From the NCBI GenBank assembly GCA_024403775.1, contig JAKSRE010000002.1:1-64000 (forward strand): DNA of 64,000 nucleotides, read 5' to 3'. The notes under the pieces were generated by a model. The model was given only the letters and a program-made list of their open reading frames with translations, was not told the origin of the DNA and did no database searches. Made by a program: the position numbers and the translations under genes. The stretch is from Clostridia bacterium (lineage in GTDB: Bacteria > Bacillota > Clostridia > Saccharofermentanales > Saccharofermentanaceae). Position 1 is the first letter of the stretch; every line of letters starts with the position of its first letter. Shown here piece after piece: positions 17,464 through 25,436 of this stretch.

Positions 17464-17532
17464 AAAAAACCTCCAACCAAGAATGCTTTTATAAATTTAT
17501 CATATCTCGGTTAAATAGTTAATTATTAATTG

Positions 17533-18507
17533 TTACTTATCAGGGTTGAATTTTGACAGTGGATTACTGTCGACAGCTTTCTGCAAAAGCTCATCGTCAA
17601 CATGAGTATAAATCTGTGTAGTTGATACGCTCTGGTGGCCAAGAATGGTCTGGAGACTTCTAATGTCAACCTGTCCATATTTATACATAAGAGTAGCTGC
17701 AGTATGTCTTAACTTGTGAACAGAATATACCTTGGTATCAATGCCAGCTTCTGCCATGAGTCTTTTTATTACAATCTGAATCATATCGTCTGATATTCTG
17801 GTGCCTCTCTTACTTATAAATAAAGCCTTATTTGTGCTTGGCTTAAGAGTTAAAGTCTTACGAACTTCAAGCCAGTCATTAAGCGCCTCAATACAGGCAC
17901 TATTAAGATAAACAGTTCTCTCTTTATTACCCTTACCAATAACAGTAAGAGTTGTTCCATGAATATCATCTATATCTATTCCTCGTAATTCGGCAAGTCG
18001 CATACCGCAATTTAAAAAGAAGGTAAGCATGCAAAAATCTCGCTCGTTACTCTCAACAGGAGATTCAAAACCAACCTTAAGAAGCTCCTGACTTTGTTCA
18101 AGTGTAAGATATTTTGGATTACGCTTGCCAATCTTTGGGGATTCTAGATCATATGCAGGATTGGTATCAATTAAATGCTTCTTTGAATGCAGATACTTAA
18201 AGAAAGACTTTAATGTAGCAATTCGTCTGGCTCTTGAGGAAGGTTTAAGATTGCGTTCTCTGGTAAGCCAGATTAAAAATACAAGTAAATCATCAGTCTT
18301 TATCTTATTTATTACTTTAATATCAATATCAGATATATCTATCTCATCAAATGGAGTATCTTTTTTTACTTTGCCTGAATCCAGTTTATAAAACCTAAAG
18401 AAGGTGATAAGGTCATATTTATACTCATTTACAGTTAATTCTGAGCGTCCGAGGACAGCTAACATGTAATTACAGTATTGCTCCAGAATCTCGAAAGTTG
18501 ATGTCAT
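17533..18507 (-). CDS. Tyrosine recombinase, XerC/XerD type
   Basis: The 324 residues comprise an N-terminal SAM-like core-binding domain (about 1-120) and a catalytic domain. Active-site elements are Arg in GMRLAELRG, Lys in GKGNKERTVYL, HKLRH, a second His in LGHQSVSTTQIYTH and the nucleophile Tyr in that same segment. Size, domain order and absence of phage genes nearby favour the housekeeping dif-site recombinase over an integrase. No att-like direct repeats were seen at the tRNAs 1.5 kb away. It is followed on the same strand, 69 bases on, by the ABC importer. Confidence 0.88.
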   Translation of the reverse strand: MTSTFEILEQYCNYMLAVLGRSELTVNEYKYDLITFFRFYKLDSGKVKKDTPFDEIDISDIDIKVINKIKTDDLLVFLIWLTRERNLKPSSRARRIATLKSFFKYLHSKKHLIDTNPAYDLESPKIGKRNPKYLTLEQSQELLKVGFESPVESNERDFCMLTFFLNCGMRLAELRGIDIDDIHGTTLTVIGKGNKERTVYLNSACIEALNDWLEVRKTLTLKPSTNKALFISKRGTRISDDMIQIVIKRLMAEAGIDTKVYSVHKLRHTAATLMYKYGQVDIRSLQTILGHQSVSTTQIYTHVDDELLQKAVDSNPLSKFNPDK

Positions 18508-18598
18508 ACAGCCTAATCCCTCACATTTAATCTGATTTATTAGTTATTCTGTCAATATATTATCATAAAAATGTCCACTTTTTTTGAAAGATTTGTGC

Positions 18599-18627
18599 TT
18601 GTTATATAAAAATCGTTATGTTACAAT
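18599..18627 (+). promoter_or_regulatory. Promoter of asd
   Basis: TTGTTA at 18599-18604, a 17-base spacer and TACAAT at 18622-18627. Transcription should begin near 18634, about 96 bases before the asd ATG. Confidence 0.65.
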
Positions 18628-18647
18628 GTTTCTTGCAAAAAGACATT

Positions 18648-18666
18648 TGTCCACCGTACACGGACA
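18648..18666 (+). promoter_or_regulatory. 19-bp imperfect palindrome shared with hom (candidate operator)
   Basis: TGTCCACCGTACACGGACA has TGTCC/GGACA arms. Its reverse complement matches the element upstream of the ACT-hom operon at 15 of 19 positions. It starts 26 bases after the first base of the -10 box, against 25 at hom. It may bind a repressor of aspartate-family synthesis, or act as an RNA hairpin. Confidence 0.55.
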
Positions 18667-18729
18667 CTTGAAATCCTGTAAAGGATATCTTCTTGGGTAA
18701 ATTATTAATTAATTGATAGGAGACATAAA

Positions 18730-19815
18730 ATGGATAAGAAATTAAGAGTTGGCGTTATTGGCGCTACAGGTTATGTAGGACAGAGATTCATCTCTTTGAT
18801 GGAGAATCATCCTTGGTTTGAGTGTGTAGCAGTATGTGCTTCACCTAGATCAGCAGGTAAGAGATATGAAGAGGCTGCTGGCAGTAAGTGGAAGATTGAC
18901 AGAGACATGCCAGAGTATGTTAAGGATTATATTGTTTATGGTACAGATGAAATTGAGAAGTTCTGTGAGCAGGTTGACTTCGTATTCTGTGCAGTAGATA
19001 TGAAGAAGGATGAGATTAAGGCTCTTGAGGAGAAGGTTGCTAAGACAGAGACTCCTGTAGTTTCAAATAACTCAGCTAACAGATGGACAGATGATGTTCC
19101 AATGATTATTCCAGAGATTAACAGTGATCATGCTCAGCTCATCGACAGCCAGAAGAAGAGACTTGGCACAACACGTGGATTTATTGCAGTTAAGCCTAAC
19201 TGTTCAATTCAGTCTTATGTTCCAGCTCTTACACCACTTCGTGATTTTGGTATTAAGCAGATTTCTGTTTGTACATATCAGGCAATTTCTGGTGCTGGTA
19301 AGACATTTGCAGATTGGCCAGAGATGGTTGGTAATATGATTCCTTACATCGGTGGAGAGGAAGAGAAGTCAGAGAAAGAGCCACTTAAGGTTTGGGGTAC
19401 ATTTGCTGGTGATCATATCGAGCTTGCTAAGAACCCAGTTATCTCAGCTCAGTGCTACCGTGTTGCTGTTCAGGAAGGTCATACAGCTGCAGTAAGTGTA
19501 TCATTTGAGAAGAAGCCAACAATCGATGAGATGAAGAAGGCTTGGGCTGAATTCCAGGGTGAGGCTCAGAAGCTTAATCTCCCATCAGCTCCAAAGCAGT
19601 TTCTCCAGTTTATCGATGAGGACAATCGTCCACAGCCTAAGCTTGATGCTTATTATGAGAATGGTATGGGTGTATCAATCGGACGTATTCGTGAGGATAA
19701 CATCTTTGATTATAAGTTCACATGCCTTTCACATAACACATTGAGAGGTGCAGCAGGTGGTGCAATGCTCACAGCTGAGCTTCTTACAGCTAAGGGTTAT
19801 ATCCAGGCTAAGTAA
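18730..19815 (+). CDS. asd: Aspartate-semialdehyde dehydrogenase
   Basis: The enzyme reduces aspartyl phosphate to aspartate semialdehyde with NADPH, the branch point to lysine/diaminopimelate, threonine and methionine. The 361 residues begin with the nucleotide-binding VGVIGATGYVGQRF; the catalytic Cys lies in KPNCSIQSY and is followed by the CTYQAISGAGK segment. Length fits the fungal/archaeal-type ASADH subgroup found in many clostridia. SD AGGAG. Codon use is biased to favoured codons, suggesting good expression. It is monocistronic, with a promoter, a candidate operator shared with hom, and a terminator. Confidence 0.95.
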   Translation: MDKKLRVGVIGATGYVGQRFISLMENHPWFECVAVCASPRSAGKRYEEAAGSKWKIDRDMPEYVKDYIVYGTDEIEKFCEQVDFVFCAVDMKKDEIKALEEKVAKTETPVVSNNSANRWTDDVPMIIPEINSDHAQLIDSQKKRLGTTRGFIAVKPNCSIQSYVPALTPLRDFGIKQISVCTYQAISGAGKTFADWPEMVGNMIPYIGGEEEKSEKEPLKVWGTFAGDHIELAKNPVISAQCYRVAVQEGHTAAVSVSFEKKPTIDEMKKAWAEFQGEAQKLNLPSAPKQFLQFIDEDNRPQPKLDAYYENGMGVSIGRIREDNIFDYKFTCLSHNTLRGAAGGAMLTAELLTAKGYIQAK

Positions 19816-19836
19816 TTTATTAGTGTGATTAAATGG

Positions 19837-19876
19837 CGCTGTTAATTAAGTTTTCTCTTGATTAACAGCGTCTTTT
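19837..19876 (+). terminator. Terminator of asd
   Basis: A 10-bp perfect stem (19837-19846 with 19861-19870) with a 14-base loop is followed by TCTTTTT. Confidence 0.75.
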
Positions 19877-19929
19877 TATCCCTTGAAAATGGGATAGAAA
19901 AACTTTTTTGATTTTTTTGCAAAATATGC

Positions 19930-19958
19930 TTGACTAAATGAATACTTATCCGTATAAT
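19930..19958 (+). promoter_or_regulatory. Promoter of the tRNA-Ile2/Met and tRNA-Tyr pair
   Basis: TTGACT at 19930-19935, a 17-base spacer and TATAAT at 19953-19958 lie 44 bases before the first tRNA. Confidence 0.88.
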
Positions 19959-20002
19959 AACTAAGCATTCGTAAGTGAGGCTTGCGAGGGCGCGAAGTAA
20001 AT

Positions 20003-20079
20003 GGGCCTTTAGCTCAGTTGGTTAGAGCAACCGGCTCATAACCGGTCGGTCTTGGGTTCGAGTCCCTGAAGGCCCACCA
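20003..20079 (+). tRNA. tRNA with CAT anticodon, probably tRNA-Ile2 (lysidine)
   Basis: A 77-base cloverleaf with encoded CCA; the anticodon loop CTCATAA gives anticodon CAT. The acceptor GGGCCTT/AAGGCCC has the C4-G69 and C5-G68 pairs that TilS recognises in tRNA-Ile2 of E. coli. No C1-A72 mismatch is present, so it is not the initiator. An elongator tRNA-Met cannot be excluded. Confidence 0.88.
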
Positions 20080-20107
20080 ATTAACTTCATAACTAAATAG
20101 AGTATAT

Positions 20108-20192
20108 GGGAAGATTCCCGAGCGGCCAAAGGGAACAGACTGTAAATCTGTCGTCAGTGACTTCGGTGGTTCGAATCCACCTCTTCCCACCA
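20108..20192 (+). tRNA. tRNA-Tyr (GTA)
   Basis: An 85-base type II tRNA with a long variable arm and encoded CCA. The anticodon loop CTGTAAA gives GTA. The acceptor GGGAAGA/TCTTCCC pairs fully. Confidence 0.95.
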
Positions 20193-20200
20193 TATATACT

Positions 20201-20227
20201 AACCGCACCAAGTGTGCGGTTTTTTTG
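20201..20227 (+). terminator. Terminator after tRNA-Tyr
   Basis: An 8-bp perfect stem (20201-20208 with 20214-20221), 5-base loop and a run of T lies between the tRNAs and uppP. Confidence 0.85.
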
Positions 20228-20249
20228 TATTCAAAAGAGGTTTAACAGC

Positions 20250-21110
20250 ATGAGTATTATAGACTATATTATCGCCATCATTTTTGGAATTGTTGAGGGA
20301 ATAACAGAGTGGCTTCCTGTAAGTTCAACAGGTCACATGATTCTTCTTGGTGAGTTTTTGAAGATGAATGTTTCAGAAGAGTTTTTTTCTTTGTATCTTG
20401 TTGTAATTCAGTTAGGTGCGGTTCTGGCAGCAGTTATTTTGTTTTGGAAAGATGTATGGCCTTTTGGAATTAAGGATAATCCGATGCCTTTAAGTAAAAA
20501 GGGATTGGGAAGATATATTAAAGTGAAGAACTTTATGATGTGGTTTAAAATTTGTGTTGCTTGTATTCCGGCTATAATCGTAGGCCTTTTGTTTGAAGAT
20601 TACGCAGATGCAAATTTTTATAATTTCTATTGTGTTTCTCTTGCTCTTGTTGTTTTTGGTGTGTTATTCATCCTTGTGGAGAAAGTTATTTGTAAGGGGA
20701 AAGAGCCTGAAGTTAATTCAATCGAAGAGATTACATTTGTAGATGCTCTGGTTATTGGTATATTCCAGATGATTGCTGCGGTTTTTCCTGGTGTATCAAG
20801 ATCTGGTTCAACAATTATAGGATCATTACTCATAGGAATTAAAAGAGAAATAGCAGCTAAGTTCACTTTTATTATGGCTATTCCTGTTATGTTTGGAGCA
20901 AGCCTTCTTAAATTATTAAAGTTTGAGGGAAGTATAGGTGGATCAGAGTTACTTCTTCTTGCAATAAGTAGTATAGTTGCTTTTGTTGTATCCTGGCTTG
21001 TTATTAAGAAGCTTATGTCGTTTGTTAGAAAGCATGATTATACAGTGTTTGGCTGGTACCGAATTATCTTGGGAATAATTCTTATTGCATACTTCTTTAT
21101 CGCAGCTTGA
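20250..21110 (+). CDS. uppP: Undecaprenyl-diphosphatase
   Basis: The 286-residue polytopic membrane enzyme of the BacA/UppP family dephosphorylates undecaprenyl diphosphate outside the membrane so the lipid carrier can be reused in wall synthesis; extra copies give bacitracin resistance. Motif 1 reads GIVEGITEWLPVSSTGHM (catalytic Glu and Ser/Thr) and motif 2 PGVSRSGST. The start is ATG 20250 after AAAGAGG; the same frame is open upstream only because it crosses the tRNA-Tyr gene. No separate promoter is evident after the tRNA terminator. Confidence 0.95.
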   Translation: MSIIDYIIAIIFGIVEGITEWLPVSSTGHMILLGEFLKMNVSEEFFSLYLVVIQLGAVLAAVILFWKDVWPFGIKDNPMPLSKKGLGRYIKVKNFMMWFKICVACIPAIIVGLLFEDYADANFYNFYCVSLALVVFGVLFILVEKVICKGKEPEVNSIEEITFVDALVIGIFQMIAAVFPGVSRSGSTIIGSLLIGIKREIAAKFTFIMAIPVMFGASLLKLLKFEGSIGGSELLLLAISSIVAFVVSWLVIKKLMSFVRKHDYTVFGWYRIILGIILIAYFFIAA

Positions 21111-21132
21111 ATATAATAAGAATTTAAATAAA

Positions 21133-21170
21133 AGCCCGTCTCATTTTAATTTTGAGGCGGGCTCGTTTTT
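21133..21170. terminator. Bidirectional terminator between uppP and citrate synthase
   Basis: An 11-bp stem with one G-U (21133-21143 with 21053+100 to 21163) has CGTTTTTG after it on plus and TTTATTTAAATT after it on minus. It lies between convergent genes. Confidence 0.8.
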
Positions 21171-21175
21171 GTTTA

Positions 21176-22543
21176 TTATTCTCTCTCGTCCATTGGAATG
21201 TATGAGTTTCTATCCTGTACACACATATATGCTGGTCGTATTATCTTTCCAGCAGAATTAAGTTCCTCGATTCTATGGGCTGACCAGCCTGAAATTCGGG
21301 CGATTGCAAATAGTGGAGTATAAAGCTCTGTTGGAAGATTAAGCATGCTGTATACAAAGCCACTGTAAAAATCAATATTTGCGGATACGCCCTTATAAAT
21401 TCGTCTTTCCTTGGCAATGAGTTCGGCTGAGATTTTTTCAATCTTTGTGTAGAAATTAAATTCTTTTGTGCGTCCCTTTTCGATAGAGAGCTTCTCTACA
21501 TAAGACTTAAAAATCTGTGCTCTAGGGTCAGAAATTGAATATACAGCATGTCCCATACCATAGATTACACCTGTATTATCAAAAGCTTCCTTATGAAGGA
21601 TTTTGAGAAGATATTCGCTGATTTCTTCCTCGTTATCCCAGTCTTTTACATTGCGCTTTATATCATTAAACATTCGTACTACTTTGATATTTGCTCCGCC
21701 GTGCTTAGGGCCCTTAAGAGAAGATAAAGCTGCTGCTACACAAGCATAAGTATCTGTACCTGAACTTGTTACAACATGAGTTGTAAAAGTTGAATTGTTA
21801 CCACCGCCGTGCTCAGCATGAAGAATCAAAGAGAGGTCAAGAATTCGAGCTTCAAGTTCGGTATATTTATTATCTGGTCTTAACATATAAAGAATGTTTT
21901 CTGCAGTAGATAATTCTGGCTGTGGTCTGTGGATATAAAGACTTCCTCTGTCCAGATAGTAATTCTTTGCCTGGTAACTATAAACCGCAAGAAGAGGGAA
22001 GATAGATATTAATTCAAGTGACTGTCTTAATACATTTGGAATTGATGTATCGTTTGCAGCCTGATCATAAGCATATAAGTTTAATATGCTTCTCATAAGG
22101 TTGTTCATAAGATCAGGAGACGGCTTTTTAAGAATGATATCTCTTACAAAATTCTTTGGGAGATGTCTGTAGTCACGAAGAATCTGATTAAATTCCTCAA
22201 GCTCAGTCTTATTCGGAAGTTTTCCGAAAAGCAGTAAATAAGTCGTCTCTTCGAATCCAAAACGCTTATCAAGCACTGCTCCGTCTACCAGGTCTTTTAC
22301 ATTATATCCACGATAATAAAGCTCTCCGTCACATGGAACACTTTTACCATCTACTACCTTGGATGAAATAATTTCTGATATTTCAGTTAATCCTGTAAGT
22401 ACACCTTTACCATTAATATCACGAAGTCCACGCTTTACTTCATATTTGGTATAAAGCTCTGGATTAATCTTCTCTTCTGTACACATTTCAGATAATTCCA
22501 TGATTTTTGGTGTAACTTTAGAAAAGCTGTTGAGATTTGACAT
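21176..22543 (-). CDS. Citrate synthase
   Basis: The enzyme condenses oxaloacetate with acetyl-CoA. The 455 residues start at ATG 22543, seven bases after a GGAGGG site; an in-frame ATG at 22558 lies inside that SD and is not used. Active-site segments are HAEHGGGNNSTF, GPKHGGAN and GMGHAVYSISDPRA, with the catalytic Asp near SANIDFYSG. The long N-terminal extension (about 80 residues before the FRGYNV-like YRGYNVKDL) is usual in clostridial/type I-like forms. It fits an incomplete TCA branch feeding 2-oxoglutarate to glutamate, with the malic enzyme and glutamine synthetase in this window. Confidence 0.95.
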   Translation of the reverse strand: MSNLNSFSKVTPKIMELSEMCTEEKINPELYTKYEVKRGLRDINGKGVLTGLTEISEIISSKVVDGKSVPCDGELYYRGYNVKDLVDGAVLDKRFGFEETTYLLLFGKLPNKTELEEFNQILRDYRHLPKNFVRDIILKKPSPDLMNNLMRSILNLYAYDQAANDTSIPNVLRQSLELISIFPLLAVYSYQAKNYYLDRGSLYIHRPQPELSTAENILYMLRPDNKYTELEARILDLSLILHAEHGGGNNSTFTTHVVTSSGTDTYACVAAALSSLKGPKHGGANIKVVRMFNDIKRNVKDWDNEEEISEYLLKILHKEAFDNTGVIYGMGHAVYSISDPRAQIFKSYVEKLSIEKGRTKEFNFYTKIEKISAELIAKERRIYKGVSANIDFYSGFVYSMLNLPTELYTPLFAIARISGWSAHRIEELNSAGKIIRPAYMCVQDRNSYIPMDERE

Positions 22544-22661
22544 GCAGCTACCCTCCATTTTCTTTTAAATTGTAATTGAAAACTATCCCATAAAAACTCG
22601 TATAATTGATTATATCAGAAAATGTTGGTAAATTTGAGTAGGTTTAAGATAAAAAAAGTGT

Positions 22662-22690
22662 TTGACAAATATCTTGGAGTTCAATATAAT
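22662..22690 (+). promoter_or_regulatory. Promoter of tRNA-Leu/tRNA-Lys
   Basis: Perfect consensus: TTGACA at 22662-22667, a 17-base spacer and TATAAT at 22685-22690, 12 bases before the first tRNA. Confidence 0.93.
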
Positions 22691-22702
22691 ATTTAACGCT
22701 AC

Positions 22703-22788
22703 GGGGTTGTGGCGGAATGGCAGACGCAGCAGACTCAAAATCTGCCGACCTTAAAATCGTATGGGTTCAAGTCCCATCAGCCCCACCA
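22703..22788 (+). tRNA. tRNA-Leu (CAA)
   Basis: An 86-base type II tRNA with a long variable arm and encoded CCA. The anticodon loop CTCAAAA gives CAA. Confidence 0.95.
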
Positions 22789-22795
22789 CCTACTT

Positions 22796-22871
22796 GGTTC
22801 ATTAGCTCAGCCGGTAGAGCACTTGACTTTTAATCAAGGGGCCTGGAGTTCGAACCTCCAATGAGCCACCA
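22796..22871 (+). tRNA. tRNA-Lys (TTT)
   Basis: A 76-base cloverleaf with encoded CCA. The anticodon loop CTTTTAA gives TTT. Acceptor GGTTCAT/ATGAGCC includes one T-G wobble. Confidence 0.95.
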
Positions 22872-22898
22872 AACGATGTGTAAAGCATCGTTTTTTTG
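22872..22898 (+). terminator. Terminator after tRNA-Lys
   Basis: A 7-bp stem (22872-22878 with 22886-22892) followed by a run of T begins right after the tRNA. Confidence 0.8.
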
Positions 22899-22998
22899 TT
22901 TTTTATCACATATTTGTCTATTTTATTCCACTAACTTTTATTATTATATATCGTTGTGTATAATTCACTAGATTACGTTTGATGGGGCAGGTATCACT

Positions 22999-23226
22999 AT
23001 GACTGAACGATTATTTTTATTAGCTGAGGAAGTTGCACCAACTCCAACTCCTACGCCAACACCATATCCAGATTATTTGCAGTATCACTATCTGACAAAT
23101 TTCTTTAGTGGTGAACTTGAGTTCTGGACTGTTTTAAATGTTTTTCTTACTTGTGGCATTGCCTTTATCATTGTATTTGCGATTCTTTTTCTTAGATATC
23201 GCAATAAGAATGCTTCCAAGAAGTAA
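22999..23226 (+). CDS. Small single-pass membrane protein with TP repeats
   Basis: The 75-residue protein is of unknown function. The N-terminus is short, followed by a PTPTPTPTP repeat (about 13-22), an aromatic stretch, one membrane helix (about 47-67, FLTCGIAFIIVFAILFLRYR) and a basic tail. Hydrophobic segment and tail charge suggest N-out, C-in. It stands 11 bases before the SDR gene and probably forms an operon with it and the GNAT gene. The start is an ATG after GGGGCAGG. No family recognised. Confidence 0.65.
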   Translation: MTERLFLLAEEVAPTPTPTPTPYPDYLQYHYLTNFFSGELEFWTVLNVFLTCGIAFIIVFAILFLRYRNKNASKK

Positions 23227-23237
23227 AGGAGAGAATT

Positions 23238-23984
23238 ATGCTTAACATTAAGAGCAAGTGGATACTTATTACTGGCAGTAGCAGAGGCTTGGGCCGCCTT
23301 ATGGCAGAAGAACTTGCCAAGACAGGTTGTAATCTGATTCTTCAGTCAAGAGACAAGAAGAATACTTTGGATATTGAGAATACCGTAAAGGCTAATGGTG
23401 GTGAGGCTGTAAGCTTTTCATGTGATTTGGGTAATAAGGAAGATTTACTTTCTTTTATAGATGCTTTAGATTCTTATGATATTGATATCGTTTATAATAA
23501 TGCAGGAATGCAGGTAACTTATCGTCCTGAGATTTTTGATACAACATATGAAGACTATGAGACTTCATTTAGAGTAAATACAATCGCTCCAATGATGATT
23601 TGTTATAAGCTTGCACCTAAGATGATTGCCAAGGGTTTTGGAAGAATAGTAAATACTACTTCTGGTATTGATAATGAGCCAGAGCAGGGACCATATTCAG
23701 CTAGTAAGGCTGGTCTTGATAAGACAACTAAGGATTTGAATAAGCTTTTCGCTGGAAAGAATATTTTTGCATTCTTAACTGATCCAGGCTGGTGCAGAAC
23801 TGATCTTGGTGGAAATAGTGCACCAAATGATCCTAAGTCTGCTGTAAATGGCCTTTTGGCTCCAGGACTTATTGAGAGCACTGATAAGGTATCTTTCAAG
23901 GGAATGATTCATGCACAGGATTATGTTGACATGCGTCTTGAGGATATCGTTAAAGGAATTGAAGATGGCAGATTCCCACTCTGA
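23238..23984 (+). CDS. Short-chain dehydrogenase/reductase
   Basis: The 248-residue NAD(P)-dependent SDR has a classic Rossmann fold. It contains TGSSRGLG (TGxxxGxG cofactor loop), YNNAGMQ (NNAG), a catalytic Ser in NTTSGID and YSASKAG (YxxxK). After the active site LTDPGWCRTDLGG matches the DPGWVxTDMGG pattern of a carbonyl-reductase-like subgroup. The substrate is unknown. SD AAAGGAGAG. Its last 20 bases overlap the GNAT start. Confidence 0.9.
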   Translation: MLNIKSKWILITGSSRGLGRLMAEELAKTGCNLILQSRDKKNTLDIENTVKANGGEAVSFSCDLGNKEDLLSFIDALDSYDIDIVYNNAGMQVTYRPEIFDTTYEDYETSFRVNTIAPMMICYKLAPKMIAKGFGRIVNTTSGIDNEPEQGPYSASKAGLDKTTKDLNKLFAGKNIFAFLTDPGWCRTDLGGNSAPNDPKSAVNGLLAPGLIESTDKVSFKGMIHAQDYVDMRLEDIVKGIEDGRFPL

Positions 23985-24570
23985 TAGAATTCCACCAGTA
24001 CCTAAATATAGATTTGAAGAGATTGCCTTTGAGAATGAAGATTATAGATTCAGTGTCTTTAACTCAAAGGCAACTGGTTTTGTTGCCGATTATTATTCAC
24101 GCAATAGGGATTTTCATGCTGAGTTTTCTCAGACACATGGAGAAGACTATTTTAAGTATTCAGTTCAAAAAGAATATCTTATAGCAGAGACTAAGGATTT
24201 TAAGAAGGGAAGAATGCTTCCTATATTTATTACCCGTAAGGGGGATCCAAAGCATATAATAGGCAGGATATCGTACTTTGATATCATATATGGAGGTATG
24301 AAAACTGCCATTGTTGGTTATAGTCTTGATAAAGATGAAATTAAAAAGGGAATAATGACAGAAGCACTTAAATATACAATGCGCTTTTTGTCTGAATATT
24401 ATCATCTTCATAGAGTAGAGGCTTATATTCTTCCTAAGAATATCCGTTCCATTAATCTGATTAAACGAGCTGGTTTTATTGAAGAGGGAATTAAGCATAA
24501 ATATATGCATATCAATGGAAATTGGGAAGATCACTTAAGTTTTTATTATTTGTTCGAAAATAATAATTAA
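23965..24570 (+). CDS. GNAT-family N-acetyltransferase
   Basis: The 201-residue acetyltransferase, from ATG 23965 after AAAGGA, resembles the RimJ/RimL subgroup that acetylates N-terminal amines of proteins. It shows the acetyl-CoA region in GYSLDKDEIKKGIMTEALKY and the closing HRVEAYILPKNIRSINLIKR segment followed by AGFIEEG. It overlaps the SDR gene by 20 bases, implying coupled translation. A longer in-frame reading from 23911 lies inside the SDR gene and has no SD. Substrate unknown. Confidence 0.85.
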   Translation: MADSHSDRIPPVPKYRFEEIAFENEDYRFSVFNSKATGFVADYYSRNRDFHAEFSQTHGEDYFKYSVQKEYLIAETKDFKKGRMLPIFITRKGDPKHIIGRISYFDIIYGGMKTAIVGYSLDKDEIKKGIMTEALKYTMRFLSEYYHLHRVEAYILPKNIRSINLIKRAGFIEEGIKHKYMHINGNWEDHLSFYYLFENNN

Positions 24571-24662
24571 AATAAAATACGAATTTAATAAAATTTTAGT
24601 AATTATTCTTGAAAACTATGAGATAATAGAAAAGTATTAAGTAAATTTACGGAGGACAACAA

Positions 24663-25115
24663 ATGAAAAAGAGTGTTAAATTCTTCGTTTCAATGATATT
24701 GATAACTTCTATGCTTCTTTCTTCTGCAGCTTGTAGCAAGAAGGATAAGGATAAGGCAAAGGAGACTGATGAGGTTACTGAGACTTCCGAGGAGGTTTCT
24801 GAGTCAACAATTCCAACAGTTGCTGAGACTGCTCCAACTACAGTGCTTCCGGATTTTTCTGGTCCACTTCCTACTGGTGAGATTGCAATTACTTGGAATG
24901 AGACATCAATTGATGAGAAGGTAATGTATGCAATTGTATCACCTGATGGTTTCCTTCGAGTAAGAGGCGGTCCAGGTACTGATTATGATATTGTTGGTTC
25001 ATTAACAACAAATATGGAAGTAGTAGTTGTTGCTGTAACTGACAATAACTGGTATAAAACTTCAGATGGTTTCTATATTTCAGGCGATTTTTTGTCTAAT
25101 ACTCCTGTAGCTTAA
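24663..25115 (+). CDS. Lipoprotein with bacterial SH3 domain
   Basis: The 150 residues carry a signal peptide with lipobox SAAC (Cys about 24), a charged Lys/Glu/Thr linker (about 25-75) and an SH3b domain (about 95-147) recognisable from DGFLRVRGGPGTDYDIVGSL and NNWYKTSDGFYISGDFL. SH3b domains usually bind peptidoglycan stem peptides or act as wall spacers. No catalytic domain is present. SD GGAGG. Monocistronic between the GNAT gene and a tRNA pair. Confidence 0.87.
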   Translation: MKKSVKFFVSMILITSMLLSSAACSKKDKDKAKETDEVTETSEEVSESTIPTVAETAPTTVLPDFSGPLPTGEIAITWNETSIDEKVMYAIVSPDGFLRVRGGPGTDYDIVGSLTTNMEVVVVAVTDNNWYKTSDGFYISGDFLSNTPVA

Positions 25116-25145
25116 CTCAAATTTGAAGAAAAATAAAAAAATGTG

Positions 25146-25174
25146 TAGACATTTTTTAATGCTTGTTGTATTAT
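25146..25174 (+). promoter_or_regulatory. Promoter of tRNA-Gly/tRNA-Arg
   Basis: TAGACA at 25146-25151, a 17-base spacer and TATTAT at 25169-25174, 28 bases before the tRNA. Confidence 0.75.
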
Positions 25175-25202
25175 ATCTAAGCGTTGGACAACAAGCACAT
25201 AT

Positions 25203-25276
25203 GCGGGTGTAGTTTAATGGTAGAGCTTCAGCCTTCCAAGCTGATTACGTGGGTTCGATTCCCATCACCCGCTCCA
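25203..25276 (+). tRNA. tRNA-Gly (TCC)
   Basis: A 74-base cloverleaf with encoded CCA. The anticodon loop CTTCCAA gives TCC. Acceptor GCGGGTG/CACCCGC pairs fully. Confidence 0.95.
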
Positions 25277-25285
25277 CTATTTTTT

Positions 25286-25362
25286 GGGTCATTAGCTCAG
25301 CTGGATAGAGCAACAGCCTTCTAAGCTGTGGGTCGGAGGTTCGAGTCCCCCATGGCTCACCA
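25286..25362 (+). tRNA. tRNA-Arg (TCT)
   Basis: A 77-base cloverleaf with encoded CCA; anticodon loop CTTCTAA gives TCT. The acceptor stem GGGTCAT/ATGGCTC contains two G-U pairs, and the T-stem GGAGG/CCCCC has an A-C mismatch, so the fold is slightly weaker than usual. Confidence 0.92.
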
Positions 25363-25366
25363 ATTT

Positions 25367-25397
25367 AGAACCGTCATATGATGGTTCTTTTTTTTTG
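25367..25397 (+). terminator. Terminator after tRNA-Arg
   Basis: An 8-bp stem with one G-U (25367-25374 with 25381-25388), 6-base loop and a long T-run. Confidence 0.85.
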
Positions 25398-25436
25398 ATT
25401 TTAATGTTTGTAGCTAATAGGGCAGAAGGGTAATAT

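Noticed and set aside
17533..18507. Tyrosine recombinase as an integrase of a mobile element
   Set aside because: No phage or transfer genes, no att-like repeats, and the neighbours are housekeeping genes on both sides; Xer-type is simpler.
18634..18729. Lysine riboswitch before asd
   Set aside because: The leader is about 96 bases, too short for the lysine aptamer, and its conserved core was not seen.
20014..20211. Minus-strand open frame over the tRNA pair
   Set aside because: It is antisense to tRNA-Ile2/Met and tRNA-Tyr and their terminator. The same holds for minus frames at 60895-61342 over tRNA-Leu and tRNA-fMet.
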